Positions 20,142-29,684 of a stretch of DNA of 64,000 bases are shown here, one piece after another. A model generated the notes under the pieces. That model was not told the origin of the DNA. It ran no database searches and was given only the letters and a program-made list of their open reading frames with translations. The stretch covers positions 186,001 through 250,000 of the forward strand of contig NZ_CP149940.1 in NCBI RefSeq assembly GCF_037948395.1. The letters are read 5' to 3'. A program made the position numbers and the translations under genes. The stretch comes from Serratia nevei. Lineage in GTDB: Bacteria > Pseudomonadota > Gammaproteobacteria > Enterobacterales > Enterobacteriaceae. Each line of letters starts with the position of its first letter. Position 1 is the first letter of the stretch.

Positions 20142-21086
20142 TTATACGCCGGCCGCCAACGCTTTGGCGCCGGTCGCGCCGGGACGTGCGGCGTCGCGCA
20201 CAAACGGCAGATGATCGCAGGCGTGCTGGCGGGCCGAGCGGATAAAGGCTTCGGTCACCGCCTGGCGCTGTTCACCGTCGCGCACGGCAGCGTACAGGCG
20301 GCTCCACAGGCCGTCACCCAGGGTTTTGGTCACCACCAGACCCTGCTGTTCGAAACTCTCCACCACCCAGTGCGGCAGCGCCGCAATCCCCATTCGCGCC
20401 GATACCATCTGGATCAGCAGCAGCGTGTTATCGACGTTCTTCAACGCCGGGCTGACGCCCGCCGGCTGCAGAAAATGCCGCCAGATATCCAGCCGTTGGC
20501 GCTGCACCGGGTAAATCAACAGCGTTTCGTCACTCAAGTCTTCCGGCTCGATGTGCGGCCTGCCGGCCAGCGGATGATCCGGCGCCAGCACCAGGCGCAC
20601 CTCGAAATCGAACATCGGCGAATAGTGCAGACCGCTGCGCGGCAGAATATCCGACGTCATCACCAGATCCAGTTCGCCCTGTTGCAAGGCCGGTTGCGGA
20701 TCGAAAGTCACGCCGGAAGTGAAGTCCATCACCACCTGCGGGAAACGCCGGCGGAAGTTGTCCAGCGCCGGCGTCAGCCACTGAATGCAGCTGTGGCATT
20801 CGATGGCGATGCGCAGCGTGGTCTGATGCGGCTCGTGGCAGGCCTGCAGCGCCTGCTGGATCTGCGGCAGCACCTGCTCCGCCAGCTGCAGCAGGATCTC
20901 GCCCTGGGCGGTGAAGCGCAGGGGCTGGCTCTTGCGCACGAACAGCTTGAAGCCCAGACGTTGTTCAAGATCGCTGAACTGGTGCGACAGGGCAGACTGC
21001 GTCTGATGAAGTTGGGCCGCCGCCCCCGCCAGCGAACCGCTGTTGCGCAGGGCCTGCAGCGTCCGTAAATGTTTCAGTTCGATCAT
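20142..21086 (-). CDS. metR: LysR-type regulator of methionine genes MetR
   Basis: MetR activates metE, metH and other methionine genes with homocysteine as co-effector. At 314 aa it is close to E. coli MetR (317). The LysR helix-turn-helix occupies residues 1-60 ([23 protein letters not shown], then [16 protein letters not shown]). The effector-binding domain runs from about 90 to 300. It is divergent from metE with a 105-bp shared control region, the classic LysR arrangement. The C-terminus reads [16 protein letters not shown]. Confidence 0.97.
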   Translation of the reverse strand: MIELKHLRTLQALRNSGSLAGAAAQLHQTQSALSHQFSDLEQRLGFKLFVRKSQPLRFTAQGEILLQLAEQVLPQIQQALQACHEPHQTTLRIAIECHSCIQWLTPALDNFRRRFPQVVMDFTSGVTFDPQPALQQGELDLVMTSDILPRSGLHYSPMFDFEVRLVLAPDHPLAGRPHIEPEDLSDETLLIYPVQRQRLDIWRHFLQPAGVSPALKNVDNTLLLIQMVSARMGIAALPHWVVESFEQQGLVVTKTLGDGLWSRLYAAVRDGEQRQAVTEAFIRSARQHACDHLPFVRDAARPGATGAKALAAGV

Positions 21087-21150
21087 GAGAGTCCTTCACA
21101 TTGACAGTGAATAAATTGCGCTTGTGGTTAATACAGTACCTGCTGATTAT

Positions 21151-21174
21151 GGATGTGTAAACATCTGGACGGCT
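21151..21174 (+). promoter_or_regulatory. Tandem MetJ boxes between metR and metE
   Basis: Three contiguous 8-mers (GGATGTGT, AAACATCT and GGACGGCT) match the met box AGACGTCT at about 5, 6 and 6 of 8 positions. Tandem, abutting met boxes are how MetJ with S-adenosylmethionine binds. They end 17 bp before the metE start. MetR sites are expected further upstream, but I saw no clean TGAA-N5-TTCA. Confidence 0.6.
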
Positions 21175-21191
21175 AAATGGGGAATATGACG

Positions 21192-23465
21192 ATGGCAATT
21201 TTGAATCACACACTGGGTTTTCCTCGCGTTGGGCTACGACGTGAGCTGAAAAAAGCTCAGGAAAGCTACTGGGCCGGCAACTCAACGCAGGAAGAGCTGT
21301 TGGCGGTTGGCCGCGAGCTGCGCGCTCGTCATTGGCAGCAACAGCAGCAGGCCGGGGTGGATTTGGTGCCGGTCGGCGATTTCGCCTGGTACGATCATGT
21401 GTTGACCACCAGCCTGCTGCTGGGCAACGTGCCGGCGCGCCATCAGAATGCGGATGGCTCGATCGATCTGGACACGCTGTTTCGCATCGGCCGTGGCCGC
21501 GCACCGACCGGCGAGCCGGCGGCCGCGGCGGAAATGACCAAATGGTTCAACACCAACTATCACTACATGGTGCCCGAATTCCAGCAAGGCCAGCAGTTCA
21601 AGCTGGGCTGGACTCAGCTGCTGGACGAAGTGGACGAAGCGCTGGCGCTCGGCCATCGCATCAAGCCGGTGCTGTTGGGCCCGGTGACCTATCTGTGGCT
21701 GGGTAAGGTGAAGGGCGAGCCGTTCGACCGCCTGTCGCTGCTGAAAGACATCCTGCCGGTTTACCAACAGGTGCTGGCCGAGCTGGCGAAACGCGGCGTC
21801 GAGTGGGTGCAAATTGACGAGCCTGCGCTGGTGCTGGAGCTGCCGCAAGCCTGGCTGGATGCGTTCAAACCGGCTTACGACGCGCTGCAGGGGCAGGTGA
21901 AGCTGCTGCTGACCACGTATTTCGACAGCGTCGGCCACAACCTCGATACCGTCCGCACGCTGCCGGTGCAGGGGCTGCACGTCGATCTGGTCGCCGGCCA
22001 TGACGATATTGCCGCGCTGAGCGCCGCATTGCCGAACGACTGGCTGCTGTCGCTGGGGGTCATCAACGGCCGCAACGTCTGGCGCGCCGATCTGAGCCGC
22101 TGGTTCGAACGTCTTCAGCCGCTGGTGGGCACCCGCCCACTGTGGATCGGCAGCTCCTGTTCACTGCTGCACAGCCCGATCGACCTGAGCGTGGAAAGCC
22201 GTCTGGACGAAGAAGTGAAAAGCTGGTTCGCCTTCGCGCTGCAAAAATGCGCCGAGCTGGCGCTGTTGAGCTCGGCGCTGAACGCGCCTGACGCGGCCAG
22301 GCAGGCTGAACTGGATGCCTACAGCGCACCGATCCGCGCCCGCCGTCAGTCGAGCCGCGTGCACAACCCACAGGTTGAGCGTCGCCTGGCCGCGATCACC
22401 GCGCAGGACAGCGAACGCCACAGCGCTTACGCCGAGCGCGCCAGGGCGCAGCGCGAGCGTTTCAACCTGCCGGCCTGGCCGACCACCACCATCGGTTCGT
22501 TCCCGCAGACCACCGAGATCCGCGGCCTGCGTCTGGACTTCAAACAGGGCCGTTTGGACGGCAACAACTACCGCACCAGCATCGGTGAGCACATCAAACA
22601 GGCGATCGTCGAGCAGGAGCGCCTCGGGCTGGACGTGCTGGTGCACGGTGAAGCCGAGCGTAACGACATGGTGGAGTATTTCGGCGAGAACCTGGACGGC
22701 TTCGTGTTTACCCAAAACGGCTGGGTGCAGAGCTACGGCTCCCGCTGCGTGAAGCCACCGGTCATCATCGGCGACGTCAGCCGCCCGGAAGCCATCACCG
22801 TCGAATGGGCCAAATTCGCCCAGTCGCTGACCGACAAGCCGGTGAAAGGCATGCTGACCGGGCCGGTGACCATCCTGTGCTGGTCGTTCCCGCGTGAAGA
22901 CGTGACCCGCGAAGTGATTGCCAAGCAGATTGCGCTGGCGCTGCGCGACGAGGTGGAAGATCTGGAAAAAGCCGGTATCGGCATCATCCAGATCGACGAA
23001 CCTGCGCTGCGTGAGGGGCTGCCGCTGCGTCAATCCGATTGGGCCGCGTACCTGAACTGGGCGGTGGACGCCTTCAAATTGAACGCCGCCGTGGCGCGGG
23101 ACGACACCCAGATCCACACCCACATGTGTTACTGCGAGTTCAACGACATCATGGACTCCATCGCCGCGCTGGACGCCGACGTGATCACCATCGAGACCTC
23201 GCGTTCCGATATGGATCTGCTGGAAGCCTTCAAAGAGTTCGAATACCCGAACGAAATCGGGCCGGGCGTCTACGATATCCACTCGCCGAACGTGCCGAGC
23301 GTGGAATGGATTGAAGCGCTGCTGCGTAAAGCGGCGCAGAACATCCCGGCGGAACGCCTGTGGGTTAACCCGGATTGCGGCCTGAAAACCCGCGGCTGGC
23401 CGGAAACCCGACAGTCGCTGGCCAACATGGTATTGGCGGCACAGCGCCTGCGCGAGCACGCGTGA
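21192..23465 (+). CDS. metE: Cobalamin-independent methionine synthase
   Basis: MetE transfers a methyl group from 5-methyltetrahydropteroyl-triglutamate to homocysteine. It is 757 aa (753 in E. coli), with two (beta-alpha)8 barrels: residues 1 to about 360, and the catalytic half from about 430 ([12 protein letters not shown]). Zinc ligands are in HTHMCYCEF (about 644 and 646) and Cys729 in [10 protein letters not shown]. Three in-frame ATGs lie at 21177, 21186 and 21192. The last matches the family N-terminus ([14 protein letters not shown]) and gives the GGGGA ribosome site a spacing of about 8. It is divergent from metR and under met boxes. Confidence 0.98.
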   Translation: MAILNHTLGFPRVGLRRELKKAQESYWAGNSTQEELLAVGRELRARHWQQQQQAGVDLVPVGDFAWYDHVLTTSLLLGNVPARHQNADGSIDLDTLFRIGRGRAPTGEPAAAAEMTKWFNTNYHYMVPEFQQGQQFKLGWTQLLDEVDEALALGHRIKPVLLGPVTYLWLGKVKGEPFDRLSLLKDILPVYQQVLAELAKRGVEWVQIDEPALVLELPQAWLDAFKPAYDALQGQVKLLLTTYFDSVGHNLDTVRTLPVQGLHVDLVAGHDDIAALSAALPNDWLLSLGVINGRNVWRADLSRWFERLQPLVGTRPLWIGSSCSLLHSPIDLSVESRLDEEVKSWFAFALQKCAELALLSSALNAPDAARQAELDAYSAPIRARRQSSRVHNPQVERRLAAITAQDSERHSAYAERARAQRERFNLPAWPTTTIGSFPQTTEIRGLRLDFKQGRLDGNNYRTSIGEHIKQAIVEQERLGLDVLVHGEAERNDMVEYFGENLDGFVFTQNGWVQSYGSRCVKPPVIIGDVSRPEAITVEWAKFAQSLTDKPVKGMLTGPVTILCWSFPREDVTREVIAKQIALALRDEVEDLEKAGIGIIQIDEPALREGLPLRQSDWAAYLNWAVDAFKLNAAVARDDTQIHTHMCYCEFNDIMDSIAALDADVITIETSRSDMDLLEAFKEFEYPNEIGPGVYDIHSPNVPSVEWIEALLRKAAQNIPAERLWVNPDCGLKTRGWPETRQSLANMVLAAQRLREHA

Positions 23466-23515
23466 TGCCGTGCGGCGGATAAACCGCCGCTTATAGATTT
23501 ACTGGTGTGATGATT

Positions 23516-23537
23516 GGGCGCTTCGGCGCCCTTTTTT
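23516..23537 (+). terminator. Terminator of metE
   Basis: GGGCGC-TTCG-GCGCCC followed by six T is a textbook rho-independent terminator with a UUCG tetraloop. A weaker GCGGCGG/CCGCCGC dyad precedes it at 23472-23490. Confidence 0.93.
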
Positions 23538-23549
23538 ATGCGCGGGAAA

Positions 23550-24377
23550 TTATTTGACGCCGTGCTGGGCGAACCATGCCAGCATGCGCTGCCAGCCGTC
23601 TTGCGCCGCTTCGGCGTTGTAGCTGGGACGATAATCGGCGTTGAACGCATGCCCGACCTCGGGATACACCACGATTTCGGCCTCGGCGTTGGCGGCGCGG
23701 ATCGCCTGACGCATGGTTTCCACCGTCTCCAGCGGGATGCCGCTGTCCTGCCCGCCATACAGCCCCAGCACCGGCGCCGACAGGTGGGTGGCGACGTCGA
23801 CCGGCTGCTTCGGTGAATTCAGCGTTTTCTCGCCGACCAGTTTGCCGTACCAGGCGACCGCCGCCTTCAACTGCGGGTTATGCGCCGCGTACAGCCAGGT
23901 GATGCGGCCACCCCAGCAAAAACCGGTGATCGCCAGCTTGCCGGCGTCGCCGCCGTGGCGGATAGCCCAGTGCGCGGCGTGATCCAGATCCGACAGCACC
24001 TGACGATCCGGCACCTTGGTGACCAACTGCTGGAACAGCTCGCCGATATCGGTGTAGTCGTTGGCGTCGCCCTGGCGGAAATAGAGCTCGGGCGCGATCG
24101 CCAGATAGCCCTGCTTGGCCAGGCGGCGGCACAGATCCTGAATATGTTCATGGACGCCGAAGATTTCCTGCACCACCAGCACGATGGGGAAAGGGCCGCT
24201 CTGGTCGGCGGGTTTGGCGACGTAGGCCGGCAGCGCGTCGCCCTGAGAAGGAATGGTCGTTTGCCCGGCGTGAATGCCCTGTTCGTCGGTGATAATCGCG
24301 GAGGCGGCCAACGGCGCGGCGGCCGGGGCGAATCCCCCCTGAGCCAGTTCTAATGTCATCACATGTTCGGTTTTCAT
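23550..24377 (-). CDS. dlhH: Dienelactone hydrolase family protein
   Basis: A 275-aa alpha/beta-hydrolase related to carboxymethylenebutenolidase and equivalent to E. coli YsgA/DlhH, which also lies between metE and udp. The catalytic triad is visible: Cys154 in the elbow GFCWGG, Asp211 in GGQDSG and His243 in VGHAF. A cysteine nucleophile is the mark of dienelactone hydrolases. The physiological substrate is unknown. The first about 30 residues (LAQGGFAPAAAPLAAS) resemble the linker of this subfamily rather than a signal peptide, so it is probably cytoplasmic. Confidence 0.93.
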   Translation of the reverse strand: MKTEHVMTLELAQGGFAPAAAPLAASAIITDEQGIHAGQTTIPSQGDALPAYVAKPADQSGPFPIVLVVQEIFGVHEHIQDLCRRLAKQGYLAIAPELYFRQGDANDYTDIGELFQQLVTKVPDRQVLSDLDHAAHWAIRHGGDAGKLAITGFCWGGRITWLYAAHNPQLKAAVAWYGKLVGEKTLNSPKQPVDVATHLSAPVLGLYGGQDSGIPLETVETMRQAIRAANAEAEIVVYPEVGHAFNADYRPSYNAEAAQDGWQRMLAWFAQHGVK

Positions 24378-24724
24378 TGCGGTCTCCGTGCAATAGAAAA
24401 AAGCGCTGAGATTAACTATAGGAAAGATTATCCATTATTGGCGCTGCGTGGCGCACTTTCGGACAAGTTGATAAAAAACGGCTAATTATCTGGCTTTGCG
24501 GCATTTTTAAGCGCTTTTTATCATGTTATTACGCGTTTTGCCCCGCGTAAGTGCCATAAGGTGCGTTAGAGGGCTTTTTTGTCCCTAAGCAACCGATAAG
24601 ATGGGGTTATTTGGGATTGATCAGCTAAATAGTTTCAGCCGGCAACCGACGGGCAGAGGGCGGCAAGATTTGTCGGCTAGACTGAGGTATAGCGGTGCGC
24701 TCTGGGGGCGTTATAGTGCTTTTT

Positions 24725-24740
24725 TGTGATAAAAATCACA
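24725..24740 (+). promoter_or_regulatory. Upstream CRP site of the udp promoter
   Basis: TGTGA-TAAAAA-TCACA is a perfect match to the CRP consensus half-sites. Its centre is 52 bp upstream of the second CRP site, the spacing known for the E. coli udp promoter, where CytR binds between the two. Confidence 0.9.
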
Positions 24741-24776
24741 AAAAATATGTAGCATGTAATTTGTTTCTCTTTTCAT

Positions 24777-24819
24777 AGTGACTATCGTCACGAAATTAAG
24801 CGGCGATTTTCAGTAGAGT
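24777..24819 (+). promoter_or_regulatory. Proximal CRP site and -10 of the udp promoter
   Basis: AGTGA-CTATCG-TCACG at 24777-24792 is a good CRP site. TAGAGT at 24814-24819 fits a -10 element, which would place transcription start near 24826 and this CRP site at about -41.5. That geometry (class II CRP plus a second site near -93.5) is that of E. coli udp. Confidence 0.8.
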
Positions 24820-24864
24820 GCTTTTTTGTTCCTCCCAATAAACATGATCCATGAGGAGTCTCGT

Positions 24865-25626
24865 ATGTCTCAGTCTGACGTTTTTCATCTCGGCCTCACC
24901 AAGAACGATTTACAAGGGGCCCAGCTTGCCATCGTGCCGGGCGATCCGCAGCGCGTAGAGAAGATTGCCAAGCTGATGGAAAATCCGGTGCATCTGGCCT
25001 CCCATCGTGAATTCACTACCTGGCGCGCGGAGCTGGACGGCAAGGCGGTGATCGTCTGCTCTACCGGTATCGGCGGCCCGTCTACCTCTATTGCGGTGGA
25101 AGAGCTGGCGCAGCTGGGCATTCGCACCTTCCTGCGCATCGGCACCACCGGCGCCATTCAGGCGAACATCAACGTCGGTGACGTGCTGGTCACCACGGCG
25201 GCGGTACGCCTCGACGGCGCCAGCCTGCACTTTGCGCCGATGGAGTTCCCGGCAGTCGCTGACTTCGCCTGCACCACCGCGCTGGTGGAAGCGGCCAAGG
25301 CCAGCGGCGCTACCACGCACATCGGCGTGACCGCCTCCTCCGATACCTTCTATCCGGGCCAGGAGCGTTACGACACTTACTCCGGCCGCGTAGTCAGCCG
25401 CTTCAAAGGCTCGATGGAAGAGTGGCAGGCGATGGGCGTGATGAACTATGAAATGGAATCCGCCACGCTGTTGACCATGTGCGCCAGCCAGGGCCTGCGT
25501 GCCGGCATGGTGGCCGGGGTGATCGTCAACCGCACCCAGCAAGAGATCCCGAACGCCGAGACCATGAAAAACACCGAAAGCAAAGCGGTGCAGATCGTGG
25601 TGGACGCCGCCCGCCGCCTGCTGTAA
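24865..25626 (+). CDS. udp: Uridine phosphorylase
   Basis: Cleaves uridine with phosphate to uracil and ribose-1-phosphate in pyrimidine salvage. It is 253 aa, as in E. coli. Phosphate-site motifs [10 protein letters not shown] (about 26-35) and CSTGIGGPS are intact, as are the base-specificity residues in the EMESATL segment near 195. The start at 24865 has GAGGAG seven bases upstream. An in-frame extension to 24826 would begin at the predicted transcription start and is rejected. CRP and probably CytR control it. Confidence 0.98.
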   Translation: MSQSDVFHLGLTKNDLQGAQLAIVPGDPQRVEKIAKLMENPVHLASHREFTTWRAELDGKAVIVCSTGIGGPSTSIAVEELAQLGIRTFLRIGTTGAIQANINVGDVLVTTAAVRLDGASLHFAPMEFPAVADFACTTALVEAAKASGATTHIGVTASSDTFYPGQERYDTYSGRVVSRFKGSMEEWQAMGVMNYEMESATLLTMCASQGLRAGMVAGVIVNRTQQEIPNAETMKNTESKAVQIVVDAARRLL

Positions 25627-25641
25627 TCGCCTTTCCCCCAG

Positions 25642-25666
25642 CGGGCCGCCGACGCGGCCCGTTTTT
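25642..25666 (+). terminator. Terminator of udp
   Basis: CGGGCCGC-CGAC-GCGGCCCG is a perfect 8-bp stem followed by five T. Confidence 0.93.
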
Positions 25667-25756
25667 CCATTCGCGGCGAATCTGTTACGGTGATACTCCT
25701 CAGCGCTGCGCCGATGGCTGCCGCGCGTTGTCATAACAAAAACAACGAGGACGTTT

Positions 25757-26539
25757 ATGACCGCCCAGATCCTGCTTCATCCTTCGCTCGCGCCGCTCGA
25801 CGGCGGCATCAATTTCCGCGACTTCGGTGGCAACGGCGTGGCCGACGGGCGCCGCATCAAGCGCGGCCTGCTGTTCCGCTCCGGTTCCCTCGAGCGGCTG
25901 ACGGAAAACGACTGCACCTTTCTCGCCGGCGTGCCGGTGCGCTCGGTGCTGGACTACCGCGATGCCGACGAGGTGCAGGCCAAGCCGGATATTCTGTGGA
26001 GTGGCGCCGACTATCACCACGTGCCGGCTAACCCGCTGAGCAGCGAAGTCAACGCCAACCTGGAGAAGCTCACCAACGAAACGTTGGCCGCTTTCGACGC
26101 CCGGGCGTTCATGCTGGAGCTGTATCGCCGCCTGCCGTTCGGCAATGCGGCCTATCAGCGGCTGGCGCAGCTGTTGAGCAATCCTGGCGGCGGCGCCATC
26201 GTGCAGCACTGCGCGGTCGGCAAGGATCGCACCGGGGTCGGTTCGGCACTGGTGCTGTTCGCGCTGGGGGCCGACGAAGCGACGGTGCTGGAAGACTATC
26301 TGCTGACCGAAACCACGCTGGCCACTTTCCGCGAGCAGATGCTGGATCAGCTGTCTATCAAGCTGAATGCGGCGGCGCTGGAGCAATTCGCCTACGTGCT
26401 CAGCGCGCGCGAGGAGTTCCTGATGACGGCGTTGGGCTGCATCCGTCAGCAATACGGTTCCACCGACCGCTGGCTGGAAGCGGAATACGGCCTGGGCGCA
26501 GCCCAGCGCGAAGCGCTGCAGGCGTTCTACCTCGAGTAA
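25757..26539 (+). CDS. Tyrosine/lipid phosphatase of the PtpB type
   Basis: A 260-aa protein of the Y_phosphatase3 family. The P-loop HCAVGKDRTG gives nucleophile Cys152 and Arg158. The Lys-Asp inside the loop is characteristic of MptpB-like, triple-specificity enzymes that can also act on phosphoinositides. N-terminal FRDFGG near 20-25 and a possible general acid in LDYRDADE near 65-72 are also conserved in that family. There is no signal peptide. It has its own GAGGACG ribosome site and lies 91 bp past the udp terminator, so it has its own promoter. It is absent from this position in E. coli. The substrate is unknown. Confidence 0.9.
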   Translation: MTAQILLHPSLAPLDGGINFRDFGGNGVADGRRIKRGLLFRSGSLERLTENDCTFLAGVPVRSVLDYRDADEVQAKPDILWSGADYHHVPANPLSSEVNANLEKLTNETLAAFDARAFMLELYRRLPFGNAAYQRLAQLLSNPGGGAIVQHCAVGKDRTGVGSALVLFALGADEATVLEDYLLTETTLATFREQMLDQLSIKLNAAALEQFAYVLSAREEFLMTALGCIRQQYGSTDRWLEAEYGLGAAQREALQAFYLE

Positions 26540-26618
26540 ATCGCCGCGCGTTTAGCCGGGGTTTAACTCGCCCCGGCCTATCCTAGGCGGCGAATTATCG
26601 CGTATCAGGAGCCCCGCA

Positions 26619-27149
26619 TTGAGCCTCAATGACGTTATCAACTGGGTCAGCGATGTCGTGCGTCAGCACGAAGGCTGGGCCATTCCCATCATCTTTTTCC
26701 TGGCGTTCGGCGAGTCACTGGCGTTTTTGTCGCTGCTGCTGCCGGCCACGGTGATCCTGCTGGCGCTGGGCGCGCTGATCGGCGAAAGCGGCATCGCCTT
26801 TTGGCCGATTTGGGCCGCTGCCGCCGTAGGGGCGTTTTTCGGCGACTGGCTCTCTTACTGGGTCGGCTATCACTATCAGGACCGGGTGGCGCATATGTGG
26901 CCGCTGTCGCGCAATCCGCAGCTGCTGGCGCGCGGCCACGCGTTCTTTGAACGCTGGGGCGTGCTGGGCATCTTCATCGGCCGCTTTTTCGGCCCGCTGC
27001 GCGCCGTGGTGCCGCTGGTGGGCGGCATTTGCGGCATGCCGCAGCGTTATTTCCAGTTAGCCAACGTCACGTCGGCGATGATCTGGGCGTTCGGCATTCT
27101 GGCGCCGGGGGCATTCGGCATCAAGTGGCTCAGCCAGTGGCTGGGCTGA
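26619..27149 (+). CDS. DedA family membrane protein
   Basis: A 176-aa integral membrane protein of the DedA/VTT family. It has the motif FLAFGESLAFLSLLLPATVIL (about 23-43), then FFGDWLSYWVGYH (about 69-81), and the re-entrant FFGRxxGPxRxxVPxxGG signature in GRFFGPLRAVVPLVGG (about 113-128). DedA proteins support proton-motive force and flip polyprenyl phosphates or phosphatidylethanolamine in studied species. The start is a TTG at 26619 with CAGGAG in place. No ATG in frame gives the full N-terminal domain. It is shorter than E. coli YohD (192 aa). It is not present between udp and rmuC in E. coli. Confidence 0.92.
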   Translation: MSLNDVINWVSDVVRQHEGWAIPIIFFLAFGESLAFLSLLLPATVILLALGALIGESGIAFWPIWAAAAVGAFFGDWLSYWVGYHYQDRVAHMWPLSRNPQLLARGHAFFERWGVLGIFIGRFFGPLRAVVPLVGGICGMPQRYFQLANVTSAMIWAFGILAPGAFGIKWLSQWLG

Positions 27150-27289
27150 TTTCTCGCTAAATTGCGCAGCGCCGCGCAATATTGTGCACGGCGGGCAAAA
27201 TCAGGCTGGACATCCATACAGGCTCCCCTTAACGTGACGGGCAATGGGCGTGCGAAACGCCGGAACGGCAAGGTGCAACAGGAGGCAGG

Positions 27290-28837
27290 GTGGATACCAG
27301 TCTGATTTATGGGATTGGCGGCGTAACGATCGGCATGCTGTTGGGGTGGTTGATCGCCAGTCTGCGGGTGCAACAGACGAATGCGCAGCATGAAACCGAG
27401 CTGCGGTTGCTGGAGCAAGCGTTGCAGCAGGCGCAGCAGGAAACGGCGGCGCGGCAGGAGGCTCTGCAGCGCCATGAGCAGCTGCTGCGGCAGAGCGAGC
27501 TGGAGCTGCGTAACCTGCACAGCCAGCTGGCGGCCGGGCATGAAAAGCTTCAACAGCTCAACCATTGGCGCAACGAATGCGAATTGCTCAACCAGGAGCT
27601 GCGCGCCCAGCGCGAGGTTAACAGCGCGCAGGAGGCCGAGCTGCGCGAAGTCACCATCCGTCTGGAAGAGACGCGCATGGCGGCGGAGGAGAAGCAGCGC
27701 CTGCTTATCAACAGCGAACAACGCCTCACCACCCAGTTTGAAAACCTCGCCAACCGCATTTTTGAACACAGCGGCCGCAAGGTGGAAGAGCAAAATAAGC
27801 AAAGCTTGGATCGGTTGCTGCTGCCGCTGCGTGAACAGCTGGACGGTTTCCGCCGTCAGGTGCAGGACAGCTTTGGTCAGGAGGCGCGGGAACGTCACAC
27901 GCTGACGCACGAAATACGTAATCTGCAGCAGTTGAACGCACAGATGGCGCGCGAGGCCATTAACCTCACCAAGGCGCTTAAAGGCGACAACAAAACGCAG
28001 GGCAACTGGGGCGAAGTGGTGCTGAGCCGGGTGCTGGAGGCCTCCGGCCTGCGCGAAGGGCACGAGTATGAAACGCAGGTCAACGTGCGGGTGGATCACC
28101 AGAGCCGCATGCAGCCCGATGTGATCGTGCGCCTGCCGCAGGGCAAGGACGTGGTGATCGACGCCAAGATGTCGCTGATCGCCTACGAGCGCTATTTCAA
28201 CGGTGAAGACGAGGTGGAGCGCGAAGCGGCGCTGAGCGAACATATCGCCTCGCTGCGCGGCCACATTCGCATGCTGGGCCGCAAGGACTATCAGCAGCTG
28301 CCGGGGCTGCGCTCGCTGGATTATGTGCTGATGTTCATTCCGGTCGAGCCTGCCTTCCTGCTGGCTATCGATCGCGAGCCGGAGCTGATCAGCGAAGCGC
28401 TCAAGCACAACATCATGCTGGTCAGCCCGACCACGTTGCTGGTGGCGCTGCGCACTATCACCAACCTGTGGCGCTATGAGCATCAAAGTCAGAACGCCCA
28501 GCGCATCGCCGATCGCGCGGCGAAACTGTATGACAAGATGCGGCTGTTCGTGGACGATATGTCCGCGCTGGGGCAGAGCCTGGACAAAGCGCAGGGCAGT
28601 TATCGTCAGGCGATGAACAAACTGAGCGAAGGCCGTGGTAACCTTATCGGCCAAATTGAAGGTTTCCGCGCGTTGGGGGTTGAGGTCAAACGGCCGATCA
28701 ACCCGCTGCTGGCGCAGCAAGCCGGCGCGCAACACGATGAAGCGGAAGAGGCGAACGACGATGATGTCGCCGCGCTGCCGCAGACGAAAGACGATGACGA
28801 TACCGCCGGGGAACCGGGCTTCGTTTCGCACGGCTGA
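27290..28837 (+). CDS. rmuC: DNA recombination protein RmuC homologue
   Basis: A 515-aa protein with an N-terminal membrane helix (about 3-24), a long glutamine- and glutamate-rich coiled coil (about 28-150), and the conserved RmuC nuclease-like domain (about 170-460, with GNWGEVVLSRVLEASGL and VVIDAKMSLIAYERYF). Loss of RmuC in E. coli raises inversion at short repeats. The start is a GTG at 27290 behind AGGAGG. The C-terminal tail is acidic and disordered (EEANDDDVAALPQ). It lies just upstream of ubiE, as in E. coli. Confidence 0.96.
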   Translation: MDTSLIYGIGGVTIGMLLGWLIASLRVQQTNAQHETELRLLEQALQQAQQETAARQEALQRHEQLLRQSELELRNLHSQLAAGHEKLQQLNHWRNECELLNQELRAQREVNSAQEAELREVTIRLEETRMAAEEKQRLLINSEQRLTTQFENLANRIFEHSGRKVEEQNKQSLDRLLLPLREQLDGFRRQVQDSFGQEARERHTLTHEIRNLQQLNAQMAREAINLTKALKGDNKTQGNWGEVVLSRVLEASGLREGHEYETQVNVRVDHQSRMQPDVIVRLPQGKDVVIDAKMSLIAYERYFNGEDEVEREAALSEHIASLRGHIRMLGRKDYQQLPGLRSLDYVLMFIPVEPAFLLAIDREPELISEALKHNIMLVSPTTLLVALRTITNLWRYEHQSQNAQRIADRAAKLYDKMRLFVDDMSALGQSLDKAQGSYRQAMNKLSEGRGNLIGQIEGFRALGVEVKRPINPLLAQQAGAQHDEAEEANDDDVAALPQTKDDDDTAGEPGFVSHG

Positions 28838-28915
28838 GGCCGTGGCGAGGTGGGGTATTCCCCAGGCTTCTGGTACACTCATCCACACAAAATTGACTGA
28901 ATAGCAGGCAGGACA

Positions 28916-29671
28916 ATGGCAGATCAACCGCAGGAAACCACCGATTTCGGTTTTCGCACCGTCGCTAGAGACGAAAAACAGGCCATGGTGGCGGACGTTT
29001 TTCATTCGGTAGCGGCAAAGTATGACGTGATGAACGACCTGATGTCGTTCGGCATCCACCGTATCTGGAAGCGTTTCACCATTGACTGCAGCGGCGTGCG
29101 CCGTGGGCAGCGCGTGCTGGATCTGGCCGGCGGTACCGGCGATCTGGCTGCCAAGTTCTCCCGCATGGTCGGCGAGCAGGGGCAGGTGGTGCTGGCGGAC
29201 ATCAACGATTCGATGCTGAAGATGGGACGCGAGAAGCTGCGCGATCGTGGCATCGTCGGCAACATCAATTACGTGCAGGCCAACGCCGAAGCGCTGCCTT
29301 TCCCGGACAATTACTTCGATTGCATCACCATCTCCTTTGGCCTGCGCAACGTCACCGACAAAGACAAAGCGCTGCGCTCGATGTTCCGCGTACTGAAGCC
29401 GGGCGGCCGCCTGCTGGTGCTGGAATTCTCCAAGCCGCTGCTGGCGCCGCTGAGCAAAGCTTACGATGCCTACTCGTTCCACGTATTGCCGAAGATCGGC
29501 GAGCTGGTGGTGAAGGATCCGGACAGCTACCGCTACCTGGCGGAATCGATCCGCATGCACCCCGATCAGGAAACTCTGAAGGGCATGATGGGCAACGCCG
29601 GTTTTGAAAACGTCACCTATTTCAACCTGACCGGTGGGATTGTCGCCCTGCATCGCGGCTTCAAGTTCTGA
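28916..29671 (+). CDS. ubiE: Ubiquinone/menaquinone C-methyltransferase UbiE
   Basis: SAM-dependent C-methylation of demethylmenaquinone and of the benzoquinol precursor of ubiquinone. It is 251 aa, as in E. coli. SAM motif I is [15 protein letters not shown] (about 67-81), followed by LADINDSML and the UbiE signatures [18 protein letters not shown] and [15 protein letters not shown]. First gene of the ubiE-ubiJ-ubiB operon. An extended -10 (TGGTACACT) about 45 bp upstream is a possible promoter. Confidence 0.98.
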   Translation: MADQPQETTDFGFRTVARDEKQAMVADVFHSVAAKYDVMNDLMSFGIHRIWKRFTIDCSGVRRGQRVLDLAGGTGDLAAKFSRMVGEQGQVVLADINDSMLKMGREKLRDRGIVGNINYVQANAEALPFPDNYFDCITISFGLRNVTDKDKALRSMFRVLKPGGRLLVLEFSKPLLAPLSKAYDAYSFHVLPKIGELVVKDPDSYRYLAESIRMHPDQETLKGMMGNAGFENVTYFNLTGGIVALHRGFKF

Positions 29672-29684
29672 GAGGGAGATGCCG

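Larger units (their letters stand above)
24378..24864. other. Gene-free control region between dlhH and udp
   Basis: The 487-bp gap is AT-rich compared with its neighbours. The right part holds the udp promoter with two CRP sites (listed separately). In 24400-24700 I see no ORF, RNA or clear repeat. An A/T-rich stretch at 24460-24530 probably carries the leftward dlhH promoter. Confidence 0.6.
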
